A stretch of 64,000 nucleotides of DNA. Source: Gari tellinella (lineage: Eukaryota; Mollusca; Bivalvia; Cardiida; Psammobiidae). The stretch covers positions 48,418,356 through 48,482,355 of the forward strand of contig OV277870.1 of NCBI GenBank assembly GCA_922989275.2, given 5' to 3'. The translations under genes were made by a program, and so were the position numbers. Positions 31,128 through 43,214 of this stretch are shown here, piece by piece. Within the stretch, counting starts at the first letter, position 1, and every line of letters begins with the position of its first letter. The notes beneath the pieces were generated by a model. It made no database searches, had not been told where the DNA came from, and saw only the letters and a program-made list of their open reading frames with translations.

Positions 31128-31383
31128 TTAACCCTTGCGATGTCAAGTTGTATCGTCTGCTAAAACTTCACTGTCACTGACGCCAAAAGGTGAGTTTGCA
31201 AATAGTCTGGATCCTGATTAGACGCCGCGTAACTGTTTGATACTCGTTTCGAAATTTCTTCAGTCATACTGCCTTAAATCTAACTGTGAACCGATACTGC
31301 AGACAACAATACTGAAGCAGACGACAATACGGCGGTGACAGGGTAAAAGCATCACACGACAAATTTGACCACGAAAGGGTTAA
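31128..31383. mobile_element. Family C MITE lacking one core arm
   Basis: TTAACCCTTGCGATGTC to CACGAAAGGGTTAA, with ATCGTCTGC and GCAGACGACA motifs. The core reads TGGATCCTGATTAGACGCCG then jumps to CGTAACTGTTTG: the right arm is deleted. Confidence 0.65.
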
Positions 31384-31624
31384 AACAGTTGTCTACGCTA
31401 TTGTTTCAAATGTAGATTTGAGGCGGTATATAAAATGTTTGCATAGGACAAGTGTATTTTTCATAGGTGCACTGTTTGTAAAGGACGTGTGTACTCGTCG
31501 CTAGGGTTGAATGTGTTAACAAAAAAGTTATTCTATTTTTATTTATTTATTCACGAGGCTAGCTTCAGTCGTTCAAGAAAAACCCTAGTACCAACAATTA
31601 AACAGGTATTTTCTTCAACGATCA

Positions 31625-31872
31625 AGTACTTTTTCCCTTTACCCCATCGATATGCTGTTTAAACTATTCTTACAAAGCAATGCTTTTTGAGGTTCTAGCA
31701 TACCCTGATAGGTAATTCAAGAAATTCTTTTCTGCATCCTAATAAGTGAATGCTTAAAGCAGACTGAAAGTAAAGCAGAAAGCTCCTTAAGGAGCTTTCT
31801 GCTTTACTTCCAACCTGTTTTAAGCAATAATCTGGTTCAACACTGAAAACAAGTTATAGGGAAAAGGGTTTT
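31625..31872. mobile_element. Family E-like MITE with B-type loop
   Basis: TTTCCCTTTACCCCATCGAT to ATAGGGAAAAGGGTT. The core is GAAAGTAAAGCAGAAAGCTC and complement: E arms, but the AGCTCCTTAAGGAGCT loop of B. Confidence 0.65.
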
Positions 31873-32392
31873 AATAAATGTGAATCAGATCTGTATCTAA
31901 CAGTTTATATTAACAGGGCTTCTTAATAGGAATTTTACATGACCGAGTTAGGATTAATAGCCTTTTTGTTAAACCTGCCATGAACGATAAATGTTAAAAA
32001 TTGAGAAGCGAAATACGAATAAATTTTGTACATAAATATTACGGCATCTCTAATCAAGAAAGGCCTCGTATTGAACCTTTATCCGGGTACCATAATGGTT
32101 GCATTTAAACACATTCGCCCGTATAAATACATTGTATCATAGTTTTTTATACATTTTAGCCAGAAAGAAAGAAGCAAATCTGTCAAACATTTTTCATCTT
32201 GATTAGACGTAGCATTGTTTTCAACATTCCACCACGCCCGCCGCCCCTCATCCCAGCAAAAAAGAGAAAACAACAATAAAACACCCTCACCTTCAGTGCG
32301 AGTTTTAAATAGTTGATTGCACATGGTACAGTGGCATATCCAGCATTAAGCTTGAGGTTAATCAGGCACTTACAATAAATTATCGGCATGCA
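31873..32392. other. No gene seen
   Basis: AT-rich intergenic sequence. Two overlapping minus-strand ORFs (81 and 68 codons) show no domain. Confidence 0.4.
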
Positions 32393-35310
32393 TTAACACC
32401 CGCCTTTGAAATTTGACGGACAAATCCAGTTTCCAATTAAGTCTTATCCGTGTTTGTCTATATTAACTCCGCCATGGTCGGTCCCGAGCCCGGGTGCGAA
32501 AGGAGGAGGGTTGTGCACAGGGCCAGCACCTAGTCACGTAAAAATCAAACTCGTTACAGAAACCAACACCAGACAAATAAACGAGGACGGGACAAGGATG
32601 GACGCAGACCAGGAAACTGAACTAGGACGGCTAAACACCTGGTATCGAATATCCTTGGACCAAAAACATCACGACGGTTGAGCTGCTGGAATGTTAGAAC
32701 ACTCTACCAGACCGGTAAGCTAGCCCAAGTGGTGAGAGAGATGGAGAGTTACTGTATCACCTTGTTAGGAGTCAGAGAAAGAGACATCTGGCTACAGGAC
32801 AAACCATAGCCTTTTCAGGAAGATCAGATGACCAACATCATAGGGGAGTAGCACTGATTATGGACCAAACAGCTCACAAAAGTCTGATAGAGTGGAAACC
32901 TATCAAGGAAAGACTCATGTCAACACGATTCAACTCTGTATACGCAAAACTCACAGTGATAGTTTGCTATGCACCAACGGAAGTCGCAGATACGGTAACG
33001 CAGATAAAGACCTTTTCCATGACCAATTACAGGAGGTAATAGAATCAACACCAAAACATGATGTCCTTCTTGTCCTAGAAGATTTAAATGTTATAGTCGG
33101 CCAAGACAATACAGGAAATGAATCCACCATGGGCACATACGGATGTGGAACAAGGGACGATAATGGTGAGAGATTGGCGGAGTTGTGCGAAGAAAACAAC
33201 CTGGTTATCGGGGGTACCATATTTCTACACAAATATTTATAAATATATTATAAGTTAACATTGAAATCTCCAGACGGACAAACCAATAACCAGATTGACA
33301 ATGTCATTATCAACAGAAGATGGAGAGGCAGTCTAAAGGATGTCAGGGCAATGACGGGGGCGGATGTTGGCAGTGATCATACACTCGTCGTAGCCAAGTT
33401 AAAGTTAAAGTTTAGAAGAGTGAAAAAGGAGAGCAAAGACCTTGATGTTGAAAATCACAAAGATACTGACATGGGGATTTACTTCTACAGACGTACCAGT
33501 AAAACGTGCAGGGAGAAATTGTCTCTAGTGAAGAAGAGAAGCTGAGATGCTGGAAAGAGCACTTCGAGAGAGTGCTCAACAGGGAGGACCCATTTACTGA
33601 GGCAGTAATTGCTCCTGCAGAAATCCAACTAGACATCAAACCAGTGCCCCCAACATAACAAGAGGTCAGACTAGCGATTGAGAAACTAAAGAATAGAAAA
33701 GCCCCAGGCATAGGCAGGATACAAGTAGAGCTATTGAAAGCAGAAGAACAGTAAATGCCTAAAGTGCTTACCAACATACTCAGGGAAGTTTGGATCTCCG
33801 AAATGGCGCCACTGATGATTGGAAAATGGGACTTATAGTCAAACTGCCAAAAAAGAGTGACCTCACAGACTGCAACAATTGGAAGGGTATAGTGCTTCTG
33901 TCAATGACAAGTAAGATCTTCAGCAGAGTGGTACTTAACAGACTACCAGCTAGAGTTGATCATCTCCTGCGGAAAAAACAAGCCGGTTTCAGAAAGGGCA
34001 AGTCATGTGCAGATCAAATCTTCACACTTCGACAAATAATAGAGCAAATTCATGAATGGAATATGCAACCGTTTATGCAAACTTCATAGACTTCCAAAAA
34101 GGCATTTGACAGTGTGAATAGGCCAGCATTGTGGAGGATATTAGCCTATTATGGGATCCTATACAAGACTACCTCTGTCATAACGATGCTCTACTCAGGT
34201 TTCAGCGCGAAAGTGATATGCGGCACTGCTTTCACAGAAAACCTTAATATCAGAACAGGTGTAAAGCAGGGGTGTCTACTGTATCCTCTACTCTTTTCCA
34301 TGTGCATAGATTGGCTGGTGAAAGAAACCACAAAGGACGCATTCAGCGGATTTCAGTGGACCTTCACGGAAATACTGGAGGACCTTGACTGCGCTGCTTG
34401 CTCAACGACACCAGACATACAAACCAAGACGGACAAACTAGACTCAATTGGAAAAAAGATTGACCTCAACATCAATGTCATTAAGACCAAGCTGAAGAGG
34501 ATGAACGCCAAAATAAATCAGCCAGACAACATCAACAATAGTGCCATCGAAGAATTAAAGGAGTTTGTGTATCTTGGAAGTAAGATAACAAGTGACGGCA
34601 ATTCAGAAGAGGATTTGAACAGCAGAATATCTAAAGCCAGGGGTGCCTTTGCATTGCGGAATATCTGTAAGTCATCCAAGCTCACTTTCAATATCAAGTT
34701 CAGTTCTAACGTACTTGGAGTCCTACTGTATGGCTCAGAATCCTAGAAGGGCACAAATTTAATCAGTCACACGATGGGTGTCTTTCAAAGAATGTGCCTC
34801 AGGCGGATTCTCCAAATATTTTGGCCAAACACCATCTCCAATGCAACACTCCTTTTTAAGAACAGACACAACTCCGATATCGACGCAGATCAAGCGCAGA
34901 GGATGGCGCTGGATGGTCATATCCACAGAATGGAAGAGACAGCCATTCTCAGAGTTGCAATGCGATGGACTCCAATTGAACGGAAAACAAGAGGTCGACC
35001 AAAAGAAGCCTGGCGCAAGTCAGTTGAGAAGGAGATGAGGGGGAAAATTGGAGCTGGGGCCAAGTAAAGACTTCGTCAACGGACCGGCCTCATTGGCGAG
35101 CTCTGGTGGCGGCCTTATGCGCTAACCAGCGCGAAGAGGATTACAAGAAGAATGTTTGTCTATTAGGCTTGTGTTTTGCGAAATGCAGTAAAATGCAGTA
35201 AAATGACACTTCGTGCAGACACCGATCAGATTATTCCTTTAGGCCTCCTCCGATCAGTGTCTACACTGTTTGCATAGGACAAGTGTACTTTTCACAGGTT
35301 TATATTATAT
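32393..35310. mobile_element. Family D MITE split by a LINE
   Basis: The left half (TTTGAAATTTGACGGACAAA...CAATTAAGTCTTATCC) ends near 32465. The right half resumes AAAATGACACTTCGTGCAGA near 35200 and continues through GATCAGTGTCTACACTGTTT and CATAGGACAAGTGTACTTTT. Confidence 0.6.
32466..35170 (+). pseudogene. Broken non-LTR retrotransposon (RTE/CR1-like): endonuclease and reverse transcriptase
   Basis: The 5' part (CCATGGTCGGTCCCGAGCCC) precedes an endonuclease beginning WNVRTLYQTGKLAQVVREME near 32686. Continuing in shifting frames: HDVLLVLEDLN (the usual GDFN changed), NNLVIGGTIF, then NQIDNVIINRRW and an intact SDH near 33376. Most of the linker to the polymerase is missing. RT blocks: LVKLPKKSDLTDCNNWKGI (33835-), QAGFRKGKSCADQI, FQKAFDSVNRPALW, RTGVKQGCLLYPLLF. 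At the catalytic Asp-Asp box the frame reads DCAACSTT, so the key pair is lost. The C-terminal part has FVYLGSKITSDGNSEEDLNS and RGRPKEAWRKSVEKEM. Stops break it at 33540, 33650, 33755, 34088 and 34744. Dead copy. Confidence 0.85.
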
Positions 35311-35319
35311 ATATATAAT

Positions 35320-35445
35320 TTATTCAAGGTGAAAGTATTTACAGTAAGCTCCTCGGGAAGAGGTTTCTGTTTTACTTTCACTTTCACCTTGCTTTAAGCT
35401 GCCACCTGTTCTTCATACAATCAATAAGCGTTATTCTAGTGGTTG
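35320..35445. mobile_element. Family B MITE fragment
   Basis: Core TTCAAGGTGAAAGTATTTAC with CTTTCACCTTGCTTTAAGCT, then CACCTGTTCTTCATACAATC; right end truncated after TAGTGGTTGTAA. Confidence 0.55.
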
Positions 35446-35994
35446 TAAACGACTGTTTACGACCGCCACACACGCAATAACATTTGCGTTGTGAAGTGAT
35501 AAGTTCGGGTATGAGTTTTATTCTCCAAACCGAAGTGATAAGTTACGGTATGAGTTTTATTCCTAACCGGAACAGTTATTTTTTCTCTGCGAAAATTTAT
35601 GCAACCCAGTTTCAGCCATGCGCAGACAGTGCATTTTTGACTGGTTGTACAAAATTGCTTCATTATTTTCACCGTTTCGCCATAAGCACAGAAGTTTCTT
35701 CTGAGAAAATCATATGGCTACTTTCAACCTCAGCATTTAGGAAGCCCAACTCCCTCCTGTAACTCGGCACCTGACCGGGCTTCAAACTATTTGCATCTCT
35801 GTTTGCATAAAAACTACTCTTCGCTGGTAAACCGTGTGTAATTGACAAGTATACTCGTCGCTAGGGGTGAATGTGATAACACACATCCCATCCAGTGATA
35901 CTTTCAAAAATCAAATGAATGAGTCCTCGGGATGCACATTCTGTAAAACAATGGGTCCTTAAGACGAAACATTGAGTCATTGAGGTGAAAAATT

Positions 35995-36135
35995 AACCCA
36001 ATATCCCATAACTTATCTCTAATTTTGAAGATAGGTGACCACTTAAAGCAGGTTGAAAGTTAGGCACTTTAGGCACATTCTGCTTTACTTTCAAGCTACT
36101 AATTGCTTATGAGTAATATACTAATAGGTTAATAA
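35995..36135. mobile_element. Family E MITE fragment
   Basis: TTAACCCAATATCCCATAAC with AAAGCAGGTTGAAAGT and CATTCTGCTTTACTTTCAAG; core loop and right end reduced. Flanked by a repeated GGACTCGGGATGCACA phrase (about 35927 and 36210). Confidence 0.5.
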
Positions 36136-36758
36136 AGTCCAGAAAAGCTATGGGTCAATGGGACTCGCAACCTTTTAAATAATGAGTCCCTGGCAAATTT
36201 AATGGGTATAGGACTCGGGATGCACAGGTAAAAGGATCACAGCCCATCCTACACATTGCATCAGGATGCACTCTTCCCACAAACCACATAAGGGTAAGAC
36301 ACATTAGCTTGACAAAACAAAGGTGGGGAAATACTGAGGGGCAGAAATACCAGCACACATTCCACACCGACAGGTTAACTAAAAAATGTACACCTCATAA
36401 TATAGGCCAACACCGTTTGTATCGCCAATTAGTGCTTACAGAGTCCCCAAATAAACACATAATAAATAGTCAAAATTCAAACAAACCGTATTGATCCAAA
36501 TTAGATGCCAAGGTGTCTGATCTGGGTCTACACAAGTCTGCATTTTACAGTAGTTTTCGTGGATTCTTACAATTTCTTTTCTGACATTGTCTAAGTTTTA
36601 TTGCATTACGGCTGTATTTCGTTTCGTTCAGGTCACTAAGTCCCCTTGGTGAGCATATGTGTCATTACAAACAGTGTACCTGTGGAATGTCCACTTGTCC
36701 TATGCAACATACAGATGTCTGCACCGTTTGTCAATTAGCAACATATCATTAAAACACG

Positions 36759-37009
36759 TACAGTGGAGAATCTGTTATTCTTTCCCAATAAACGCGTTTA
36801 CGCTAAATACTATTATTTGCAGTGCAAACAGTTTGGAGCCAGATCAGACGCCGGGTAACCCGGCGTCTGATCAGGCTCCAAACTTTTTGCCACCAAGATA
36901 AACATGAAATATCAGAATTGTCCAAAAATTGTTCTTTTCTACGTTTTAGCGCTTTGCGTTTGCGTACGTTTGCGTTTAAACGGGAAAGAATAACAGATTC
37001 TCCACTGTA
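36759..37009 (+). mobile_element. Family A MITE
   Basis: TA/CAGTGGAGAATCTGTTATTC to CAGATTCTCCACTG/TA, 251 bp with flanks; core arms nearly perfect. Confidence 0.92.
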
Positions 37010-37281
37010 AAATGTCAAAACTTTATAAGAAACTGAACAGGTAAAGGGGGATGTTCGTAATTATTTTCCGTCTGCAATATCGTTTCAAAGTTACACAAAA
37101 CAGTATAACTAACGTAATTTCCAAACGTAATTTCCACGCGGCGTCTGTTCAGAATCAAAACTGTTTGCAAATGCGCTTTATGACATCATTGAGAGTGAAA
37201 GGGTTAAACTTTTGGAAATAATGCCGTACCCTCACTCTGTACAATGACTCTCCACAACTACGAGTCTACGACTGCTCAAAA

Positions 37282-37539
37282 TACAGTTTAACCTAAAAAA
37301 CTCAAACTAATTTAAGTCGAATTTTCCCTTATTTCTACAACCGAACTTCTTTAACAAGAACAACACTTTTAGTCGAACTCACGCGTATCTCGAAGTTAAA
37401 AAATCGGATATAACACGCCTTTGTCGAACATACTCGTATTTCAAAGTTAAAACGTGCCATAGCCGCGTCTTTACTTCCAAATACGGGTAAATTCGACTAT
37501 ACATATGGCGCTTTTGAGTTAGTGAGGTTCAACTGTGTA
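37282..37539. mobile_element. Family F MITE, diverged
   Basis: TA/CAGTTTAACCTAAAAAACTC to GTGAGGTTCAACTGTG/TA; core GTATTTCAAAGTTAAAACGT. Its right TA is the insertion point of the next family A copy. Confidence 0.55.
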
Positions 37540-37787
37540 CAGTGGAGAAAACGTTATTCTTTCCCAATAAACGCGTTTACGCTAAAACTATTATTTCTAT
37601 TGCAAACAGTTTGGAGCCAGATCAGACGCCGGGTAACCCGGCGTCTGATCAGGCTTCAAACTGTTTGCCACCAAGATAAACATGAATTATCAGAATTGTC
37701 CAAAAGTTGCACTTTTCTACGTTTTAGTGTTTTGCGTTTGCGTTTCGTTTCGTTTAAACGGTAAAGAATAACGTATTCTCCACTGTA
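37538..37787 (+). mobile_element. Family A MITE at the edge of F
   Basis: TA/CAGTGGAGAAAACGTTATTC to ACGTATTCTCCACTG/TA; core perfect except GGCTTC for GGCTCC. Confidence 0.9.
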
Positions 37788-38030
37788 TTAACATTGTTAG
37801 TATGAATGACAGATGACAGTTACTAGCAAGCTCACATTCAAAACAGATAGCCCATTTCGAACTTCATTCAACGTTGTTTGGGTGCGTTATACTAACGAGG
37901 CTTTTCTGTTTCTATGGCTACGCAGTGTGCACACTGGGCAGCGAACAATGTAAACCCTCACCAACTACTTGAATCAGCAGTCAGCCTGGAAACCTAGTCA
38001 GTAGGTATCCAGATATGTATACAAGGTATG

Positions 38031-38240
38031 TACAGTAAAACCTTTCTATTACGACCACTTAATTGTGGTAATTATAAGGGTGTATACAATAGGTGACCGC
38101 TTAAAACAAGGTGACAGTGAAACAGAAAGCTCCTTTAGGGGCTTTCTGTTTAACTGCCATCTTGCTTTAAGCTGTCACCTGTCTATTATACAATTAATTA
38201 GCCTGGGTTTTAGTGGTTGTAATAACGAGGTTTTACTGTA
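38031..38240. mobile_element. Family B MITE, complete
   Basis: TA/CAGTAAAACCTTTCTATTAC to AATAACGAGGTTTTACTG/TA; core AAACAGAAAGCTCCTTTAGG and complement. The best intact B copy here. Confidence 0.9.
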
Positions 38241-38591
38241 TATTCATAGTTTATGAAGTGGCTTTAACCCATTTAAGCCCATTGCAAACAGTGAAGACCC
38301 TGATGAGACATCGCGTTACGTACTGTTGGCTATTTTAGATGAAATGACTCGTTGTATGAACAGACACTGTAGTGTCTTAAGGTCACCTTTTTTATCTAAA
38401 TTGAAATCTTCTAGGAAGCATACAGGGAGAGTATATTGTTATATTCAGGTATAAATTGGTTTAAACCCTTGCGGTATCTCTCGCATACCTGGTAAAATAT
38501 TTTACCCTACTCGTATATATGTAAGGATGGTATTTATTTCCATTCTCGGGCGAAATAAAAGCCCTGGTGCTTTTTTCATTTTAATACACCT
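38241..38591. other. No gene seen; D-like fragments
   Basis: GCAAACAGTGAAGACCCTGA near 38283 is a D left arm with the right arm gone. CAGGGAGAGTATATTG near 38421 recurs at 24369 (CAGGGAGAGTACATTG), pointing to an undefined repeat. Confidence 0.4.
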
Positions 38592-38838
38592 TTAAACCCT
38601 TTCTCGCCGAAGTCGCATACAATCGAATTTGCAAACAGTTTGGATCCAGATCAGACGCCGCGTGACGCGGCGTCTGATCAGGATCTAAACTGTTTGACAC
38701 TCGTATCGATATTTCTTAAATCAAACTCCCTTGAATCTAAATTTGAAACGATCTTGTAGATAAAAATATTGCAGCAGACGACAATAAAGCGGTGTATGGG
38801 TAAAAACCTCACGATAATGTTGACGGTGAAAGGGTTAA
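38592..38838. mobile_element. Family C MITE
   Basis: TTAAACCCTTTCTCGCCG to GACGGTGAAAGGGTTAA; core at 38631-38698 TTGGATCCAGATCAGACGCC, centre GCGTGACGC. Confidence 0.75.
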
Positions 38839-39245
38839 AGTTATGCGGTAGTTGGTAGGTGAGGCGTAAAGAGAGCTTACAGTGTCCCGACTCAGATCGG
38901 TTTCACCATCCACCTGTGAGAGAAATCAGCATAAAACAATAAACAAGTCATCATTACGCTAAAACAATAGCGGCTTCCTGGACATTATACTGGAAGGTTT
39001 AACTGGTGGGAAACTGTTGTGATTTGTGTGACGATTGTGGACGTGGGGAGGGAAACATCTACCCTATGTTGCAGTGGGCTCAATAAGGTTTTGTGTCTAA
39101 ATGAAACATGAAGCGAGTTGATGTCAATTTAATATATGTCGCTGGCAGATTGAACTACGACTACATATTTCGTGGGTAACCTGTTTTTATCACTCGGGCT
39201 ACGGAGGGCGATGAAGACGGAGGCTGGAGGGAAGGGCTGCTGGGC
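38839..39245. other. No gene seen
   Basis: No repeat or coding signal recognised. GGAAACATCTACCCTATG and neighbouring sequence look unique. Confidence 0.4.
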
Positions 39246-39449
39246 TTAACCCTCTTCGCTGTCAAAATTATCGTCTGTTCATAATTGTCGTGCATTTTTA
39301 TGCCAAATTCAATTATTGTTAAAATTTGGCTGGATAAATTTTGATATGAGTGTCAAACAGTTTGGATCCTGATCAGACGCCGCTTTACGCGGCGTCTGAT
39401 ATGGATCCAAACAGTTTGCAAATATAGACATTGGCAGTGGAAGTGTTAA
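39246..39449. mobile_element. Family C MITE
   Basis: TTAACCCTCTTCGCTGTC to GGCAGTGGAAGTGTTAA; core TTGGATCCTGATCAGACGCC, centre GCTTTACGC. Confidence 0.8.
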
Positions 39450-39755
39450 TCTCATCTGGATACAGCCACACATGGACTGACTTCAATGTCTGCTTAAAGT
39501 AGGACGAAAGTAATGCAGAAATCATTCTGTTAGGTCTGTTTTGCATTATTTTGGTTCTGCATGTAGCAGCCACCTGTTATATAGACTACACTGATTCGAT
39601 TCTTCATTGACATGTGGCTTAAACACAATAAGACTATGTTGCTTTAGCCATAGGCCGGAGGCCTAGGGATGCGAGGAAGATCTAGTGGACGCGGGAGGTC
39701 CAGGGAAGAGTGGGAAACTACAGGAACTTTAACAGGTAGGACCACTATCTGTGTT

Positions 39756-40245
39756 TACAGTAGAGAAAACGTTATTCTTTCTCGTTTTAAAACGAAACTA
39801 AACGTAAATGCAATTAAAATAAGATATAGAAAATGACACAATCCTGATCTATGTTCACGATTCAGTATAAGCTGATTGGCAAACAATTTGGAGACTGGAC
39901 TCCGGGTTACCCGATGTCTGATCTGATTCCAAACTAGACATAAGGATTTAAGCATTAACCCTTTGAACCCTAGTCCCGCATATAGGCGTCCTTTTCAAAC
40001 AGTATACATGTGAAAAGTGCACTTGTCCTATGCAAACAGTGAACACCCAGATCAGAGGGCTCGTTAAGGAGCCCTCTGATCTGGGTTTTCACTGTTTGTC
40101 ATAATGCTAAACATTGGCGAAAACAACCCTTAAAAGTCAGAAATGGGCTAGACTAAAATGGAATCTGGGATTGTCCATTTAAAATTTCAGGGAGGAAAGT
40201 GTTAACGCGTTTATTGGGAAAGAATTACACCCTCTTCACGGTTTC
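39756..40245 (-). mobile_element. Old family A MITE split by family D
   Basis: TA/CAGTAGAGAAAACGTTATTC on the left and CGCGTTTATTGGGAAAGAAT on the right, after the D copy. The core has lost part of one arm (TGGAGACTGGACTCCGGGTT). Confidence 0.75.
39955..40205. mobile_element. Family D MITE inserted at TTAA in A
   Basis: TTAACCCTTTGAACCCTAGT to GGAGGAAAGTGTTAA; core CAGATCAGAGGGCTCGTTAA. Removing it with one TTAA restores AGCATTAACGCGTTTATTGG of family A. Confidence 0.85.
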
Positions 40246-40295
40246 TGTCTTTAAACGTTAATTCCATATGGCGTATGGAAAACATTTTACCTATG

Positions 40296-40545
40296 TACAG
40301 TGGAGAATGTGTTATTCTTTCCCAATAAACGCGTTTACGCAAATACTATTATTTGCAGTGCAAACAGTTTGGAGCCAGATCAGACGCCGGGTAACCCGGC
40401 GTCTGATCAGGCTTCAAACTGTTTGCCACCAAGATAAACATGAAATATCAGAATTGTCCAAACGTTGTTCTTTTCTACGTTTTAGTGCTTTGCGTTTGCG
40501 TACGTTTGCGTTTAAACGGGAAAGAATAACAGATTCTCCACTGTA
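40296..40545 (+). mobile_element. Family A MITE
   Basis: TA/CAGTGGAGAATGTGTTATTC to CAGATTCTCCACTG/TA; core intact. Confidence 0.92.
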
Positions 40546-40574
40546 TACTCTTTAGCGATGTCACTCAACTAAAT

Positions 40575-40756
40575 GAAAAACACAATGAAATAAACTGTTA
40601 AAACTTTTTGAAAATATTGATGATGTATTAAATCTAAGTGGCAAACAGTTTGGACCTAGATAAGACGCCGAGTAACTCGGTGTCAACTTTGGCTCTGAAC
40701 TGTTTGCAATGGACACATTGTTTGATATTGGGAAAGAATAACGAACCTCCACTGTA
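40575..40756 (-). mobile_element. Family A MITE, left end missing
   Basis: Core TTTGGACCTAGATAAGACGC with a mismatched partner, then ATTGGGAAAGAATAACGAAC...CCACTG/TA. Confidence 0.65.
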
Positions 40757-40825
40757 TATTATCTACATTGTCAAAAGAACATGCCATTTTCTACATTTAA
40801 TTGCAAAGCATTTGTGTTTAGTTCA

Positions 40826-40972
40826 CAGGTACTTGACACATACTTTATTATCTATGAACCCCCTCCCCCCCCCTTTTTAAAAAAAAAATTTTTTTTTTTT
40901 ACTATACTTCTATATATATTTTTTAAAAAGGGGGTGGTGTTAATAGATAATAAAGTATGTGTCAAGTACCTG
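40826..40972. repeat. Hairpin with 30-bp perfect arms and homopolymer loop
   Basis: CAGGTACTTGACACATACTT at the left and its complement at the right. The loop has CCCCCCTTTTTAAAA...TTTTTT...AAAAAGGGGG, itself inverted. Confidence 0.8.
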
Positions 40973-41253
40973 TGGTTTAGTTGGTTTCTTTATAAAAAAA
41001 AACCAAAAAAACCACAAATATTACCCGCTATATCTCGTGCTCAGCAGACAACGTGTAAGTGGGCGTGTCCTTAGCAACAACAATTAGTTCTCCCTAGCGA
41101 CTGTCGGCTATTTGCCTTACCAAACCCCCTCTTTAGCCAGATTATCGTCTGCTTCAAATTTATTGCTGCAATTATGTTCCAAATTTCGATTTTACGCCTT
41201 AAGACTAAAAATAATATGGATATAAGTCTCACACAAATACAAATGTAAGATCA

Positions 41254-41496
41254 GGGGCCTGTTTTACTAAACTACTTACGCAAAAATTTTGCGTAAGTCA
41301 AAATTTTAAATTTTACTTTATATTTTTTATTATCACTTGCTACAAACAGCAAATAGCCAGATCAGAGGACGCGCTAAAAGCGCGTCCTCTGATCTGGCTA
41401 TTAACTGTTTGCAAACGTTTATGATCGAAAAATAAGAGTTAAACGATTTTGACTTACGCAAAAAATTTGCGTAAGTTGTTTAGTAAAACGGGCCCC
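41254..41496. mobile_element. Family G-like MITE with D-type core
   Basis: GGGGCCTGTTTTACTAAACT to AGTTGTTTAGTAAAACGGGCCCC; subterminal ACTTACGCAAAAATTTTGCG. The core CAGATCAGAGGACGCGCTAA differs wholly from the copy at 21504. Confidence 0.75.
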
Positions 41497-41582
41497 AGGA
41501 TCCAAACTGTTTGTAAATGTAATTTCTCAGGCGGTTAAAGCTGTTAAGTGGTGAAATGGTATTTATGTCATATACACTCACG

Positions 41583-41637
41583 CCTGTATTAAGCGACCAT
41601 TTAATACACTATATTAAGCGACCATTTAATACAATGT
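41583..41637. repeat. Short tandem duplication
   Basis: TATTAAGCGACCATTTAATA occurs twice in direct order. Confidence 0.75.
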
Positions 41638-41669
41638 TCAAAAGTCATCTTGTGTTACTGGTGGATGCT

Positions 41670-42000
41670 AAATGAATGATATAAACAATGCAGAAAGCTC
41701 CTGCATGAACTTTCTGCATTGTTTTATATACAGTGGAGAAAACGTTATCTTTCCCAATAAACGCGTTTACGCTCAAACTATTATTTCCAATACAAACAGT
41801 TTGGAGCCAGATCAGACGCCGGGTAACCCGGTGTCTGATCAGGCTTCAAACTGTTTGCCACTCAGCTAAATATCAATAGTCAGAATTGTCCAGAAAATGT
41901 TATTTTCTACATTTTAGTGTTTTGCGTTTGCGTACGTTTGCGTTTAAACGGGAAAGAATAACAGATTCTCCACTGTTATTCATTTAACAGCTACCTGTCT
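41670..42000. mobile_element. B-like hairpin split by family A
   Basis: AATGAATGATATAAACAATG...CAGAAAGCTCC on the left pairs with CTTTCTGCATTGTTTTATA and TTATTCATTTAAC, the latter beyond the A copy. Confidence 0.65.
41729..41977 (+). mobile_element. Family A MITE (nested)
   Basis: TA/CAGTGGAGAAAACGTTATC to CAGATTCTCCACTG; core intact but for GGTGTC. The right flanking TA has become TT. Confidence 0.88.
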
Positions 42001-42511
42001 TTATTTGACTCCGCGCTTCGTAATGAAAAATGGCTTAATACATATTTTACTGTACTTCATATATTGTATTTCTCAAATTTGGTGTCAGTTATTTAAAAGG
42101 AAGTTTTATGAGCAAAACGTCTTTTCTTAGACTTTAGCGCCCACTTAATTAGACCCAATTTGCATGGCGATCTTTACAGATAGGTAGGTGACTACTAAAT
42201 CCCTTCAGTATCAAACTCGCCGGATAACTCTGACATAATTATGTAAACAGTTTAGATACAGATCAGATGCTTTTATTTCTAACCCTAAGACTTTCTGATA
42301 GTTTTTACTAGACAATATGTTATTGAGTCAACCATTGTCTAAACGTTAGAAAGAAAAGCAGACAATATGCGAGCATACCATATTATGGCAGTAAATGTGT
42401 TAGACGGTGTTATGATGTCATAATGACATATCCTATAAGAAAACAGTATAGAGCCTTCAGGGGATGTCTCATGTGGATCTACACTGTTTTCAAAACATCT
42501 TTCAACGCAAT

Positions 42512-42761
42512 TACAGTGAAGAATGTGTTATTCTTTCCCAATAAACGCGTTTACGCAAATACTATTATTTGCAGTACAAACAGTTTGGAGCCAGATCAGA
42601 CGCCGGGTAACCCGGCGTCTGATCAGGCTTCAAACTGTTTGCCACCAAGATAAACATGAAATATCAGAATTGTCCAAAAATTGTTCTTTTCTACGTTTAA
42701 GTGCTTTGCGTTTGCGTACGTTTGCGTTTAAACGGGAAAGAATAACAGATTCTCCACTGTA
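42512..42761 (+). mobile_element. Family A MITE
   Basis: TA/CAGTGAAGAATGTGTTATTC to CAGATTCTCCACTG/TA; core intact. Confidence 0.92.
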
Positions 42762-42886
42762 GCAAGGAGAAGGGATAAAATAATCTGGTTGACCATTTAT
42801 CGACCATTAATGTCTGATAGAAGAACTGTGTTCTGTGATCCACTTCAGGCTTATCAGCATTACCCCCTTACCATGACAAGTGCGAC

Positions 42887-43131
42887 TTAACCCAATTAAC
42901 TCCTAGTGACGAGTATATGCATCATTCACAAACGGTGCACCTGTGAAGAGTAAACTTGTCCTATGCAAAAAGTGTAGACCCTGGTCAGAGGGCTCCTACA
43001 GGAGCCCTCTGATCATGGTCTACACCTTTTGTCAATTTGCAATTTTTTTTTTATATTAAAACTTTATATGTAAAAAGGGGCTAGATTTAAATTGTAATCT
43101 GTAATTGTCAATTTGCCGTTTTCGGGGTTAA
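42887..43131. mobile_element. Family D MITE
   Basis: TTAACCCAATTAACTCCTAG to TTTCGGGGTTAA; core TGGTCAGAGGGCTCCTACAG and complement. Confidence 0.8.
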
Positions 43132-43181
43132 TGTTTTAAATGGTCTTAAACGTTGATAAACATTCAAACTGTTTGTTGCAT

Positions 43182-43182
43182 T

Positions 43183-43214
<32 letters not shown>

